Origin: Sphingobacterium sp. UGAL515B_05
GTDB taxonomy: Bacteria > Bacteroidota > Bacteroidia > Sphingobacteriales > Sphingobacteriaceae
NCBI RefSeq assembly: GCF_033097525.1
Contig: NZ_CP109907.1
Location: forward strand, 5,022,001 to 5,086,000
Direction of reading: 5' to 3'
Length of the DNA stretch: 64,000 bases
Part shown: positions 9,167-18,007 of the stretch, in pieces
How the letters are laid out: every line of letters begins with the position of its first letter
How positions within the stretch are numbered: the stretch's first letter is position 1
Program-made: the position numbers and the translations under genes
Notes under the pieces: generated by a model
What the model saw: the letters and a program-made list of their open reading frames with translations, nothing else
Told to the model about the DNA's origin: nothing
Databases searched by the model: none

Positions 9167-10060
9167 CTATTTGAACATTTCAGTAGGAGCAATACCGGTC
9201 CAAGATTTGGGAAGATCTTTTATTCCAAATATTTTGGCTAATATCCAGGATGTATTTCTGTTGCTATTAAAGAATGCATCTGTCATGCCCAGGTTTTTGA
9301 TTTTTTTTCCGGTAATACCAAAAGGTATTTGCATCTCATTCATGCTTACCCCACCATGTCCCTTAGCGATTCCACCATGATCTGAAAGCAGTAGAAAATA
9401 GGTGTCATCATAAAGATTCTGGTCTTTTAGCTTTTGAACAAATTTGCCGATTTCGACATCGACTTCTTCAATTGCAGCAATGTATTCGGGAGACATCCAA
9501 CCATAGCCATGCCCCGCATGATCCACATGGACGCTATATAAAAACACGAGTGTAGGACCATTTTTATTTTCGCCGATAAATTTTAGTGCTTTAGCATAGT
9601 TGTTCTTGTATTTATCGTCCTCTTCAAAAGAAACTTCATCAAGGTATTTTTGATTGATCGGATTGATAAGTTCGGCCCAATTGTAATAGAATGCGGTTTT
9701 TGCATTTGGTTTTTTATCTTTCAATAGTTTGAATATCGACGGCGAAAAACCATCTGTATCAATTTCTATCGCTTTGAGGGGATGTTTTGATAATGTCCAG
9801 TTATTAGCGGTAATACCATGTTCTTCGGGACCCTGACCGGTAAGGTGGCTCGTCCAATTGGGGAGCGTAACCGAAGGAATCACGGGCCTGCTGCTGAGCG
9901 TGATCAAGCCTTTATCAAATAGCTTGTCAAGATTAGGATGTTTAGATCCTTTAAAGCCTTCGGTACTAAAGCCATCTAAGGCAATAACGACAATACGCTG
10001 GGCATTTAGGTTCGTGCATGTGAGCAAGAATAGCAACATGAAGAGGTTTATTTTCATCAT
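9167..10060 (-). CDS. secreted NPP-type hydrolase (alkaline phosphatase superfamily)
   Basis: This is a 297-residue exported hydrolase of the type I phosphodiesterase/nucleotide pyrophosphatase group, which cleaves phosphodiesters, pyrophosphates or phosphonates with two metal ions. After a signal peptide (about 1-20) come metal ligand Asp29 (IALDG), the nucleophile Thr65 in SVTLPN, then DHAGHGYG, SDHGG and a final GHGG, all canonical metal-site motifs. It is short for ectonucleotide pyrophosphatases and near the minimal core. It is the last gene of a minus-strand operon after an OPA-type transporter and a dehydrogenase of the phosphonate-associated type, so an organophosphate or phosphonate substrate is likely. 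The exact substrate is unknown. Confidence 0.8.
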   Translation of the reverse strand: MMKINLFMLLFLLTCTNLNAQRIVVIALDGFSTEGFKGSKHPNLDKLFDKGLITLSSRPVIPSVTLPNWTSHLTGQGPEEHGITANNWTLSKHPLKAIEIDTDGFSPSIFKLLKDKKPNAKTAFYYNWAELINPINQKYLDEVSFEEDDKYKNNYAKALKFIGENKNGPTLVFLYSVHVDHAGHGYGWMSPEYIAAIEEVDVEIGKFVQKLKDQNLYDDTYFLLLSDHGGIAKGHGGVSMNEMQIPFGITGKKIKNLGMTDAFFNSNRNTSWILAKIFGIKDLPKSWTGIAPTEMFK

Positions 10061-10098
10061 CTTTTCGTTTTTTATAAATAATTGATAGTAAACAAGTT

Positions 10099-11352
10099 TC
10101 AGGACATGCTTTTATTATGATTTATGATTGGATTATTCGTTTTAACAAAGCTGATAATAGTTGCGCAGATCGCGCATATGAGTGCAACAAATAGAAATAT
10201 ATTAGCGGTATTGCCTGTATAATCAATGAGTTTACCAAATATTGGCTCACCAATGGCTGCAAATACATAGGCAAACATGTTCATGATACCTATACCGGTG
10301 CCGACGAGTTTGGTGCCCAGAAGATCAGGACATAAGGTCCAAAAGTTAGCTTGGGGGCCGTAGACGAAAAATCCGGAGCTGAACATAAGTGCGCCGATGA
10401 ATAGATGGCTGTGCATGGGCACAAAGTAAATAAGCAGGGCGATGACACTACTTATAAGCATACCTGTAGCGATTGATTTGCTTCTGTTTTTGTCAAAAAT
10501 GAGATCAGAGATATAACCAAATGAAACTGCACCCAGGGCCATGCCTACTGGTATCAATAAGGTAAGCCACATATTGCCGGAAGACGCCTTATAGTTGTTT
10601 CCTAAAAAGTGAATCGGTACCCAGAAAATAAGACCATAACGCGCCATACTCTGAAAGCCGATGGCAAGGGAAGCAATCATAAAGCTGCGGTTCTGAAACA
10701 CTTTCTGGTAAGATTGTTTCCAGTTTTCCTGTTTTTTGGCGATTGTTTCTTCTTCAGGTATTGTATATCCTTTTCTTTTGGGCGAGCTATAGGCAACGAG
10801 CAAAAAGACAAGGAGTGCAGCGGCAAGAAATAGGATAGGATATCTAAATAATGTTCGCCAGCTCTGATCCTGCTGGACGAGTATTAACGCCATGAAAAAT
10901 GTTAAAACGGAAGAACTTCCAGCAGCCATGGTATAAAAACCGAATGCTTTACCGCGTTCGGCGCTGCTCCACCAATTGGAAATCAGTTTACCTCCAGATC
11001 CCCAGGCCATAGACTGAAAATAACCATTTAACGTCCAAAGGATAAGAATCGTTGAATAAGAATTTGCAAAGCTAATCGACAGGTTGCAAAGAATGGAGAA
11101 ACTTCCCCCAGTGATGATCATCAATTTGGGACTTAAACGGTCTGCTAGATTTCCGTTGATCAACTGACCGATAGCATAGCCCATGAGCATGGCAAAGCTG
11201 ATCCACCCCACTTGTTGAAAGCTAATGTCTAGTTCTTTGGAAATACCCCTGGCCGCCCAGCCAAAATTGTGACGACCGGTATAAAAGAATAAATAGCAAA
11301 ACATCGTCACAAACAACATTTTCCATTGATCTCTTCTAAATTTCGTTCCCAT
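10099..11352 (-). CDS. MFS transporter, organophosphate/OPA-like
   Basis: This is a 12-helix major facilitator protein of 417 aa. The N-terminus (YLFFYTGRHNFGWAARGI) and the helix 4-5 region (GYFQSMAWGSGGKLISNWW) resemble the OPA family (GlpT, UhpT, UhpC), which exchange organic phosphates for phosphate. Its ATG overlaps the dehydrogenase stop by one base, which indicates translational coupling, and the secreted phosphohydrolase follows 38 nt later. It probably imports the phosphorylated compound or the product released outside. A sensor-like role (UhpC) is less likely because no kinase is adjacent. Confidence 0.75.
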   Translation of the reverse strand: MGTKFRRDQWKMLFVTMFCYLFFYTGRHNFGWAARGISKELDISFQQVGWISFAMLMGYAIGQLINGNLADRLSPKLMIITGGSFSILCNLSISFANSYSTILILWTLNGYFQSMAWGSGGKLISNWWSSAERGKAFGFYTMAAGSSSVLTFFMALILVQQDQSWRTLFRYPILFLAAALLVFLLVAYSSPKRKGYTIPEEETIAKKQENWKQSYQKVFQNRSFMIASLAIGFQSMARYGLIFWVPIHFLGNNYKASSGNMWLTLLIPVGMALGAVSFGYISDLIFDKNRSKSIATGMLISSVIALLIYFVPMHSHLFIGALMFSSGFFVYGPQANFWTLCPDLLGTKLVGTGIGIMNMFAYVFAAIGEPIFGKLIDYTGNTANIFLFVALICAICATIISFVKTNNPIINHNKSMS

Positions 11353-12446
11353 TATCGTTTTGCCGTTGAGCTGTCCATGTATATGCCTGCACGAATTGGC
11401 TTATGCGTAAGGGCGTAATCGATCGCGGCATTGACTTCGTCTAAAGGAAATTCACGTTCGACCAAGGATTCAAATGGATATTTCCGCCAGTTGTTGATAA
11501 TAAAGTCCACCGCAAAAGAGAAGTCAGTATAGTTATAATTGTGAAGCCCTTTGATGCAAAGCATTTTCCGGATGACTTGTTCGGCATCTATTTTTGTTGG
11601 GCGTTGATGAAAAACTGCACCGACCAGTATAGCCCGACCATGAAGTCCCAAGGTCTCTATGCCCAGTTCCATGGCATCAGGCGAGCCGCTCATGTCGATA
11701 AATCTGTCGATCGTGATTGCCTGCAATAGTGCACAGTTTTCTCGTTCGGAAAGATAGATGGTATGGCTGGCACCGAAATGTTTTGCCATCTCTAATCGAG
11801 CCGGGTTCACATCAGATGCGATAATGTTTGATGCGCCCAATTCCTTGCACATGGCGATAGTTACCAAACCCAATAATCCAATACCGGCTACATGTACATT
11901 TTTTCCGGCAATTGTGCCAGCGAGCCTTATGGCACCTGCTGAAGTAGCCACAGCACAATTGATTGTTGCTGCTACCCGCAATGAAATAGCTTTAGGAAGC
12001 AAACGTATGCAAGTATGGGGACGTAGGATAATATGTGTTGCTAATCCGCCATGTAGCTCGTCCTGTTCTGTAATCTTCCGATGACCATATTTATAGAGGC
12101 GGTCGTTTTTTTGTGGCGTATCGGGTTGATAATTGGCCGAATTCGGATCGCTGGCGAATACCGTCCAGGTGATGAGATCTCCCGCCTGAAGTTTATTTCC
12201 CTGTACGTCGAGTCCGCTATGCCTGGCCGATATTTCCGCGATGGTACCGACAATTTCGTGCCCCAGAATAGTAGGGCAGGGTTCATTGCGCAAACCACAA
12301 TAGGTATGAAGATCACTACCGCAGAGCGTTGTATAACTGATATTGACCAAAATTTCACCATCATGTAATGTAGGAATAGGTGTAGTGACTTCGGTCAGGG
12401 CGGTGTTGGCGCCACTGAAAGCATAATATGTTGCTCGTTTTTTCAT
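11352..12446 (-). CDS. zinc-type alcohol dehydrogenase, phosphonate-associated (HpnZ-like)
   Basis: This is a medium-chain dehydrogenase of 364 aa. It has the catalytic zinc site (LCGSDLH, GHEIVG) and a Rossmann domain (GIGLLGLVTIAM, near residue 190). The block around GDLITWTVFAS, RLYKYGH and LHGGLATH matches what I know of the phosphonate-catabolism-associated alcohol dehydrogenase group (TIGR03366). The usual four structural-zinc cysteines are absent: the corresponding loop (about 107-125) is SDPNSANYQPDT-like with no Cys. It is the first gene of a three-gene operon with a transporter and a phosphohydrolase. Oxidation of a phosphonate-derived alcohol is an inference. Confidence 0.75.
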   Translation of the reverse strand: MKKRATYYAFSGANTALTEVTTPIPTLHDGEILVNISYTTLCGSDLHTYCGLRNEPCPTILGHEIVGTIAEISARHSGLDVQGNKLQAGDLITWTVFASDPNSANYQPDTPQKNDRLYKYGHRKITEQDELHGGLATHIILRPHTCIRLLPKAISLRVAATINCAVATSAGAIRLAGTIAGKNVHVAGIGLLGLVTIAMCKELGASNIIASDVNPARLEMAKHFGASHTIYLSERENCALLQAITIDRFIDMSGSPDAMELGIETLGLHGRAILVGAVFHQRPTKIDAEQVIRKMLCIKGLHNYNYTDFSFAVDFIINNWRKYPFESLVEREFPLDEVNAAIDYALTHKPIRAGIYMDSSTAKR

Positions 12447-12663
12447 CGGATATAAATATACATAAGTTGTGTAATACTAAACAATGTTTATTTATACTAT
12501 ATTTACGCTGTGTTAAATAATTATGAAAATTTGTTGAAAAAGTAGCGTTACTAGCCCCGTTTTAGGATCCAGATCGGTCCCCGGCTGGATTCGGGAAGCG
12601 GCAATAGTAAAATGTGGATAATCTACGACTGTAGCAACGTAGCAATCTGATACCTCATTTGAA

Positions 12664-13230
12664 TCATTGCTGTTGGTAGACCAGGTCTTTGCTTAGGCAA
12701 TGTTCTTCCCAGGGCATCGTTATAAGCCGACTATGGGCATTTTGGGGAATGATACTTTTTGATGTCGGCAGGTAAAAATGGTTTTTATTTCCACTGCTCA
12801 GGGTATCGCGTAGATCGGGGATCTTTTTGAGGTTGCGCTGTAAGGCGGCAAAAAATGCTTTTGCGGATTTGTCCGCTTGCTTCATAATCTGCCGCAAGTG
12901 GATAATTTCCCTTGTCCGGTCCGTTTCATAGCCACCGCTTCCTGCAATGGTATATTCGGCTACAGGTGAATCATAGAAGACACCTGAATCTACGCTGGTT
13001 TCCTGATCTGAAAAAGGATAGGTTGACAGGTAAAATTCCTGATAATCCGCTGATGAAAAGCTTTCCAGAAACGCCGACGGATTTTCCTTGCTGTATTTCA
13101 GATAACTCCGTTTGCCTGAACGACGGTTTATCTTCTCAACATAGGCATGCGCCCGATGTTTTTCCATCGTTTCTCCGCAATGCTGAAAAAATAGCTCCGC
13201 TGGTATAGCAATCCAAAAGTATTGGCCCAT
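12664..13230 (-). CDS. hypothetical protein, 188 aa
   Basis: I do not recognise this family. The protein is soluble with no signal peptide or membrane span. It has a basic, Tyr/Ser-rich N-terminal half with a KINRRSGKRSYLKY stretch, a middle section of aromatic and acidic residues, and a helical C-terminal half (REIIHLRQIMKQADKSAKAFFAAL). It is probably a single gene, preceded by a short AT-rich gap and followed 217 bp later by the dehydrogenase operon. It could be a fast-evolving accessory gene. Coding potential is reasonable, but function is open. Confidence 0.5.
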   Translation of the reverse strand: MGQYFWIAIPAELFFQHCGETMEKHRAHAYVEKINRRSGKRSYLKYSKENPSAFLESFSSADYQEFYLSTYPFSDQETSVDSGVFYDSPVAEYTIAGSGGYETDRTREIIHLRQIMKQADKSAKAFFAALQRNLKKIPDLRDTLSSGNKNHFYLPTSKSIIPQNAHSRLITMPWEEHCLSKDLVYQQQ

Positions 13231-13286
13231 TTTCTTTCCTATGTTTAATTTAACTTTGATGTGTATTTGCGCAATTGCGGATCGTG

Positions 13287-13676
13287 TTACTGCGGTATTT
13301 CTTCCACCAGAATTTCATTCCCGGCATTATCATAATACGCGCAGGTCATCTTGTCAAGAAAGACAGTCCATTTTTCGATACCACACGTTGCGCACATTGC
13401 CATAAAAGTGGGGTAGTCTGTTTTGCCCTGTTGATGCTCTTTTAAACCTTTTTTGAACTGTTCAGCGTCAACAGTACCACCAATAGTCAATGGTTCATGA
13501 CTAGCTGGTGAGCTGGTTTTGTAATGATTATCACCATAATAATCAGAGTGCCCATCTGCAACAAAAACGTCGTAAGCGGTAACCCCTAATTTTTTGATCT
13601 CCTGGATATAGGCAGGAAAGTCCGCGCCTGATTTTACGTTGCTATCAGCAGCTTCAATTTGTTCTATTGTAAACAT
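13287..13676 (-). CDS. DUF1398 family protein
   Basis: This is a 129-residue cytosolic protein of the DUF1398 group (YbcV-like). It has the typical opening (MFTIEQIEAADSNVKSGADFPAYIQEIKKLGV), the central DVFVADGHSDYYG segment and the terminal GIEKWTVFLDKMTCAYYDNAGNEIL. The family has no established function; some members respond to stress. It is transcribed away from the Crp/Fnr gene, so the 139-bp gap between them holds divergent promoters. The family assignment is confident; the role is unknown. Confidence 0.8.
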   Translation of the reverse strand: MFTIEQIEAADSNVKSGADFPAYIQEIKKLGVTAYDVFVADGHSDYYGDNHYKTSSPASHEPLTIGGTVDAEQFKKGLKEHQQGKTDYPTFMAMCATCGIEKWTVFLDKMTCAYYDNAGNEILVEEIPQ

Positions 13677-13778
13677 GTTTTCTTGATTTACACGTGTTAA
13701 CCCCTCTCGAATATTCTCCCATTTGGTAGTTAAGTAAATAAACTAAAGAAACAAAGCGCCAACCAATGTTGCAGAGGT

Positions 13779-13816
13779 TATCTTATTTTTTATTATCTTA
13801 ATTGAACTAAAGATAA
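13779..13816. promoter_or_regulatory. repeated TTATCTTA / AAGATAA sites before Crp/Fnr gene
   Basis: TTATCTTA occurs twice in direct orientation (13779-13786 and 13793-13800), and AAGATAA at 13810-13816 is complementary to the second. The sites end exactly at the start codon of the Crp/Fnr gene. They could be autoregulatory binding sites; this is pattern evidence only. Confidence 0.35.
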
Positions 13817-14412
13817 TGAAAAACAGACGTGTAATAATGCTTGAACAGTTCAAAAAACACCTGGATAAATTTATAAAAATTTCTGACGATGAATTTGTCG
13901 ATATAACCGGATATTTCGAGCGGCAGCGGCTTAAGAAGAAAGAAAACGTATTGACCGAAGGGCAGATCTGCAAAGCAAGTTATTTTGTACTGGATGGAAT
14001 TCTGCGAAAATTTTTTATCAATGAAAAGGGTGTGCAGCAGACAACTGAATTCGCCATTGAAAACTGGTGGATGACAGAGACCTTCTCTTATATCAATCAG
14101 ACCGCCACAGAATTTTACATCCAGGCTGTACAGCCTACGGAAGTGCTGGTCATTCGCCAGCATGCCTTCGATGATCTACTGGAAAAGCACCCGGTCATGG
14201 AGAAGTATTTTCGCATGGTGTACCAGAAAGCGTATGCTGCTGCACAGATGCGTGTCAAGCTGCTTTACGAGCACTCCAGGGAGGAGCTATACCGTCAATT
14301 CCTCAAAAACCAGCCTGCATTTCTGCAGCGCGTACCTCAATATCTCGTAGCTTCCTATTTGGGCTTTACACCGGAGTATCTCAGCGAAATCCGCAAAAAG
14401 AATTTTTCTTAA
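13816..14412 (+). CDS. Crp/Fnr family transcriptional regulator
   Basis: This is a 198-residue regulator with a cyclic-nucleotide-binding-like beta-roll (about residues 10-125, with the LTEGQICKASYFVLDGILRKFF block) and a C-terminal winged helix (about 140-198, ending SYLGFTPEYLSEIRKKN). No cysteine cluster for an iron-sulfur centre is seen, so it is not an Fnr oxygen sensor. Bacteroidota use many such proteins as local activators. A second ATG at codon 8 is possible. The next gene, an AhpD-like protein 66 nt downstream on the same strand, is its likely target. The effector is unknown. Confidence 0.85.
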   Translation: MKNRRVIMLEQFKKHLDKFIKISDDEFVDITGYFERQRLKKKENVLTEGQICKASYFVLDGILRKFFINEKGVQQTTEFAIENWWMTETFSYINQTATEFYIQAVQPTEVLVIRQHAFDDLLEKHPVMEKYFRMVYQKAYAAAQMRVKLLYEHSREELYRQFLKNQPAFLQRVPQYLVASYLGFTPEYLSEIRKKNFS

Positions 14413-14478
14413 ACCCGTTTAAGTTTTTCCGGCTCTCCATTTTCCAAATTTGTAGTATCAAATTAAAAAATAAGAATC

Positions 14479-14922
14479 ATGGAAAAACGAATTAACATCA
14501 GCACAACAGAACCACTGGCATTCAAAGCAATGTTAGGATTGGAAGGTTATCTTTCAAAAATTGATATCTCACAAACGCTTAAAGAGCTCGTCAAAATCCG
14601 TGCATCACAGATCAACAACTGTGCGTACTGTATCAGCATGCATACCAAGGATGCCATTAAAAACGGTGAAAGACCGGAGCGTATCTTTTTGTTGAGTGCC
14701 TGGAGGGAGGCTACCAAATTTTTCACCGAGGAAGAGCAGGTCATATTGGCAATGACGGAGGAAATAACCCTTATCCACCAGCAGGGATTAAGTGAAGAAA
14801 CCTACAGTAAGGCGTCCCGATTTTTTACTGAAAATCAGATTGCTCAGATCATTATGCTCATTGTGGCCATCAATGGTTGGAATCGGATTGCCTTGAGTAC
14901 GCATCTGCAAATAGAAGATTAG
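14479..14922 (+). CDS. carboxymuconolactone decarboxylase / AhpD-like protein
   Basis: This is a 147-residue helical protein with the AhpD core motif NCAYCISMH (Cys48, Cys51, His55), the redox-active pair and proton relay of alkylhydroperoxidase D. Proteins of this type reduce peroxides or act on disulfides; most single-domain members are uncharacterised. It follows the Crp/Fnr regulator and precedes a series of reductases, consistent with oxidative or electrophile stress defence. Full length; the family call is firm, the physiological substrate is not known. Confidence 0.85.
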   Translation: MEKRINISTTEPLAFKAMLGLEGYLSKIDISQTLKELVKIRASQINNCAYCISMHTKDAIKNGERPERIFLLSAWREATKFFTEEEQVILAMTEEITLIHQQGLSEETYSKASRFFTENQIAQIIMLIVAINGWNRIALSTHLQIED

Positions 14923-15225
14923 AGTTCAGGAATACAGGGAGCTGTAGCAATAAACCAGAAGTATTCCGTTAGCTCCCTCTATTTAAAAATTCCTAAAGGA
15001 CACAGGTATATCAAAACAGGGCATTTAAAAGATTTGATCGGCGATGATATCCAAAAATTAGGGCAAGGCCCGGTAACAGCATTGGAACGGAACGAATTCT
15101 CGTACAACATCGCAAACCTTCGGAATAGAACGGAAAGGTGAACTCCACAACAAAGAAAAATTGAACTTCACAACAAAACGGCGTAACAGTTATTCCACGA
15201 ATTTTGTAGCAGAATAAAACAAAGG
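14923..15225. other. intergenic region with competing hairpins
   Basis: Four blocks alternate here: GGAATAC (14929-14935), AGGGAGCT (14936-14943), GTATTCC (14961-14967) and AGCTCCCT (14971-14978). The first pairs with the third and the second with the fourth, so two stems interlock and cannot both form as simple hairpins. They lie 6 nt after the AhpD-like stop and may act as a terminator or a switch. The remainder (14990-15225) has no gene I can support; a plus-strand frame without a start reads to a stop near 15140 and resembles nothing I know. Confidence 0.4.
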
Positions 15226-16143
15226 ATGATGTGGACAAAAAATAATATACCTGATTTATCAGGTAAAATAGCAATCGTGACGGGATCAAACACGGGCATA
15301 GGGTTTGAAACAGCAAAAGCATTGTATGCAGCAGGTGCACAGGTGACCATCGCTGCACGAGATGTGGAAAAAGCAAAAAATGCGATCCAAATAATCCAAT
15401 CCGACACGGCAGGGACCGGAACATTAGACTATGGAAAACTCGACCTCGTAAACATTGGACAGGTTCGGGAATTTGCAGATCTCTTTATGCAAAAGCATAC
15501 AAAACTGGATATACTCGTCAACAATGCCGGAGTAATGGTGCCTCCAGCTGCTAAAACGGATGACGGATTTGAATTGCAGTTCGGTGTAAACTTTATGGGG
15601 CATTTTGCGCTGACAGGATATTTGTTGCCGCTGCTTAAGCAGGCCGCCAACGCCCGGGTAGTGACACTTTCCAGTGGGGCGGCTACGTTGGTGGATAGCA
15701 TTGACTTTGACAACCTCAGATTGGAAAAGAGCTATGACGAATGGCGTGAATATGCGGTGAGCAAACTGGCAGATATCTTGTTCAGCTATGAGCTGGACCG
15801 GAGATTCAGGAATGCCCGTATGTCAGCGATTGCTGTGGCGGTGCACCCGGGTGTTACGCGCACCGATTTACAGCGGAATATACCGGATGAAAATCTGGAA
15901 GGCATGTTTGCTGCATTTGATCAGGTGATGGATCCCTGGCAGGGAGCCCTTCCCAGCTTATTCGCAGCGACAGATGCGTCGGTTGAAGGCGGAAAATTTT
16001 ACGGACCGGATGGTCCGAAAGAATATGCGGGATATCCGGCGCTATCAAATCATCATACCGCAGCGATGAATGATGAAGCGCTTGCCAAAAGGCTGTGGGA
16101 TTATGCGGAAAACGCCATACAATTGACCTACAAATTCAAATAA
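15226..16143 (+). CDS. short-chain dehydrogenase/reductase (retinol dehydrogenase-like)
   Basis: This is a classical SDR of 305 aa with cofactor motif TGSNTGIG (about residues 20-27), NNAG near 106, a Ser in VVTLSSG and the catalytic YAVSK. The long C-terminus and the FGVNFMGHFALTGYLLPLL block resemble retinol dehydrogenase/WW-oxidoreductase-like SDRs, which use NADP(H) on aldehydes or ketones. A second ATG is codon 2. It starts a three-gene plus-strand operon with an extended SDR (10 nt gap) and an AraC regulator. The substrate is unknown; carbonyl detoxification is plausible. Confidence 0.87.
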   Translation: MMWTKNNIPDLSGKIAIVTGSNTGIGFETAKALYAAGAQVTIAARDVEKAKNAIQIIQSDTAGTGTLDYGKLDLVNIGQVREFADLFMQKHTKLDILVNNAGVMVPPAAKTDDGFELQFGVNFMGHFALTGYLLPLLKQAANARVVTLSSGAATLVDSIDFDNLRLEKSYDEWREYAVSKLADILFSYELDRRFRNARMSAIAVAVHPGVTRTDLQRNIPDENLEGMFAAFDQVMDPWQGALPSLFAATDASVEGGKFYGPDGPKEYAGYPALSNHHTAAMNDEALAKRLWDYAENAIQLTYKFK

Positions 16144-16153
16144 TTGATCCGAA

Positions 16154-17128
16154 ATGAACAATCAAACAGTTTTAGTAACCGGTGGTACCGGATTTTTAGG
16201 CGTTAATACTATTCTTGCACTACTTGAGCGGGGATTTACCGTAAGAACAACACTGCGCACGCTCGCCCGTAAGAACGAAATCTTGGATGCGCTGAGCGAA
16301 GGCGGCATCAGCACGTTTGATCAGCTGTCTTTTTATCAGGCCGATCTGCTTTCCGACAGCGGTTGGGATGAAGCGGCGCAGGGATGCGATTATGTCCTGC
16401 ATGTGGCATCGCCATTTGTCGTCGAGCAGCCCAACGACGAAAACGAGCTGATTACCCCTGCCAGAGAAGGTACGTTGCGAGCGTTGAAAGCCGCGAAAAG
16501 GGCAGGCGTCAAACGTGTTGTGCTCACATCTTCATTTGCTGCAATCGGTTATAGCATCGATCCCAAAAATCATGTTTTTACGGAGCTCGACTGGACCGAT
16601 GAAAATGCCCCGATACAGGCCTATATAAAGTCAAAAACAATAGCAGAAAAGGCCGCTTGGCAATTTATGGAGGATGCAGTCACAGCTATGGAGTTAACGG
16701 TCATCAATCCCGTCGGAATTTTTGGCCCCATCCTCGGCGGGATTTCCTCGGCCTCGCTGGATACTGTTGTTAAGGGTATTGTTGACGGACTCGTCAAGAA
16801 GAATGCACCGTTTACATTTGGTGTGGTGGATGTTCGCGATGTCGCTGATATCCATATCAAAGCGATGTTACACCCTGAAGCGGCCGGACAGCGATTTCTG
16901 GCAACTTCGGAAGGGGCTATGTCTTTTTATGATGTAGCCGAACTGATCAAAAAGGAACGCCCCAAACTGGCCGGAAAAATTGCTATTCTGCAGCCTACAC
17001 CACCCCAAGAGTATACAAAGATGTCCAACAAAAAGGCGACAGAAATGCTCGGCTGGCACCCGCGTGCGAAAGAACAGGCGATACTTGCAAGCGTGGACAG
17101 TTTAAAATTTAGTCAGGTACAGGATTAA
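16154..17128 (+). CDS. extended SDR, aldehyde/dihydroflavonol reductase-like
   Basis: This is an NAD-dependent epimerase/dehydratase-fold protein of 324 aa. It has VTGGTGFLGVN at the N-terminus, the motif VLHVASPF typical of dihydroflavonol-4-reductase and methylglyoxal/aldehyde reductase relatives, and the catalytic YIKSK near residue 155. The C-terminus contains the PTPPQEYTKMSNKKATEMLGW block of this group. It likely reduces aldehydes or ketones with NADPH. It lies 10 nt after a classical SDR and 29 nt before an AraC gene. The family is secure, the substrate open. Confidence 0.87.
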   Translation: MNNQTVLVTGGTGFLGVNTILALLERGFTVRTTLRTLARKNEILDALSEGGISTFDQLSFYQADLLSDSGWDEAAQGCDYVLHVASPFVVEQPNDENELITPAREGTLRALKAAKRAGVKRVVLTSSFAAIGYSIDPKNHVFTELDWTDENAPIQAYIKSKTIAEKAAWQFMEDAVTAMELTVINPVGIFGPILGGISSASLDTVVKGIVDGLVKKNAPFTFGVVDVRDVADIHIKAMLHPEAAGQRFLATSEGAMSFYDVAELIKKERPKLAGKIAILQPTPPQEYTKMSNKKATEMLGWHPRAKEQAILASVDSLKFSQVQD

Positions 17129-17157
17129 ACCTTAGGGATCAGTATATTTGGTAAACC

Positions 17158-17964
17158 ATGAAAGTAAACAACATCCAATCCTGTCACCTGGGTCCGGAGA
17201 TCTCTCCCGAAAACTATATACCGGAAAACTATTTTTTATACTTATTGAAGGGAGATATGAAGGCTTATGACGGCGAAAAAAACTACAGCATAAAACCGGG
17301 CGACTATTGTATCGCCCGGAAACATCATTTGGTACGTTATACGAAATATAAGGACAATGATGAATTTGAAAAAATCATCATCACCCTGGATGAGGAATTC
17401 CTGAAGCGCTTTCTTGAACGGCATGTTTATGAAATTCGGCCATCAGCCATCGGCGACGCCTTTGTTTTTATTCTGGAAAATAAGCTCATCAAGAATTTTA
17501 TAACATCTCTGGAACCGTATTATACCGGCGATTTGGAGATCAGTGCAGATTTTGTTGATGTCAAGAGAGAGGAATTACTGATTATTCTGTTAAAATCGAA
17601 TCCTGACCTCATTCATATATTGTTTAATTTCTCGTTACCTGACCGGATTAATTTAAAGGAATACATGAACAAAAATTTTAGGTTTAACATCAGCCTGGAA
17701 AAGTTTGCATTTTTTACGGGGAGGAGCCTCTCGACCTTCAAGCGGGATTTTCAGCGTGTATTCGGAATGGCTCCGGGCACCTGGCTCAAGAAAAAAAGAT
17801 TGCAGGAGTCCTATTTTCTAATTGCCGAGCAATCCAGAAAGCCGAGTGATGTCTATCTGGAAGTAGGTTTTGAAGATCTGTCGCATTTTTCTTTTGCGTT
17901 CAAGAAAGAATTCGGAAAGACACCAAATGAGATAGCAAAGCCCGTTTCAAATCGGATTCAATAA
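17158..17964 (+). CDS. AraC family transcriptional regulator
   Basis: This is a 268-residue regulator with a cupin-like sensor half (about 1-140, including KPGDYCIARKHHLVRY) and two C-terminal helix-turn-helix motifs (about 165-262, with LSTFKRDFQRVFG and VGFEDLSHFSFAFKKEFGKTP). It is a clear paralogue of the AraC protein that follows the aldehyde dehydrogenase at 36.3 kb; the DNA-binding halves are closely similar. It is the last gene of the SDR operon, so it probably controls that operon, perhaps responding to the aldehyde substrate. Confidence 0.9.
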   Translation: MKVNNIQSCHLGPEISPENYIPENYFLYLLKGDMKAYDGEKNYSIKPGDYCIARKHHLVRYTKYKDNDEFEKIIITLDEEFLKRFLERHVYEIRPSAIGDAFVFILENKLIKNFITSLEPYYTGDLEISADFVDVKREELLIILLKSNPDLIHILFNFSLPDRINLKEYMNKNFRFNISLEKFAFFTGRSLSTFKRDFQRVFGMAPGTWLKKKRLQESYFLIAEQSRKPSDVYLEVGFEDLSHFSFAFKKEFGKTPNEIAKPVSNRIQ

Positions 17965-18007
17965 CAAGTAGCAAAAGTCCAACTAAAATCCAGTTGACCG
18001 TGAGCGG

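Noticed and set aside
15011..15424. Open frame of 137 codons on the minus strand over the start of the SDR gene
   Set aside because: It overlaps the conserved Rossmann motif of the SDR; its Cys/Phe/Leu-rich translation resembles a frame shadow.
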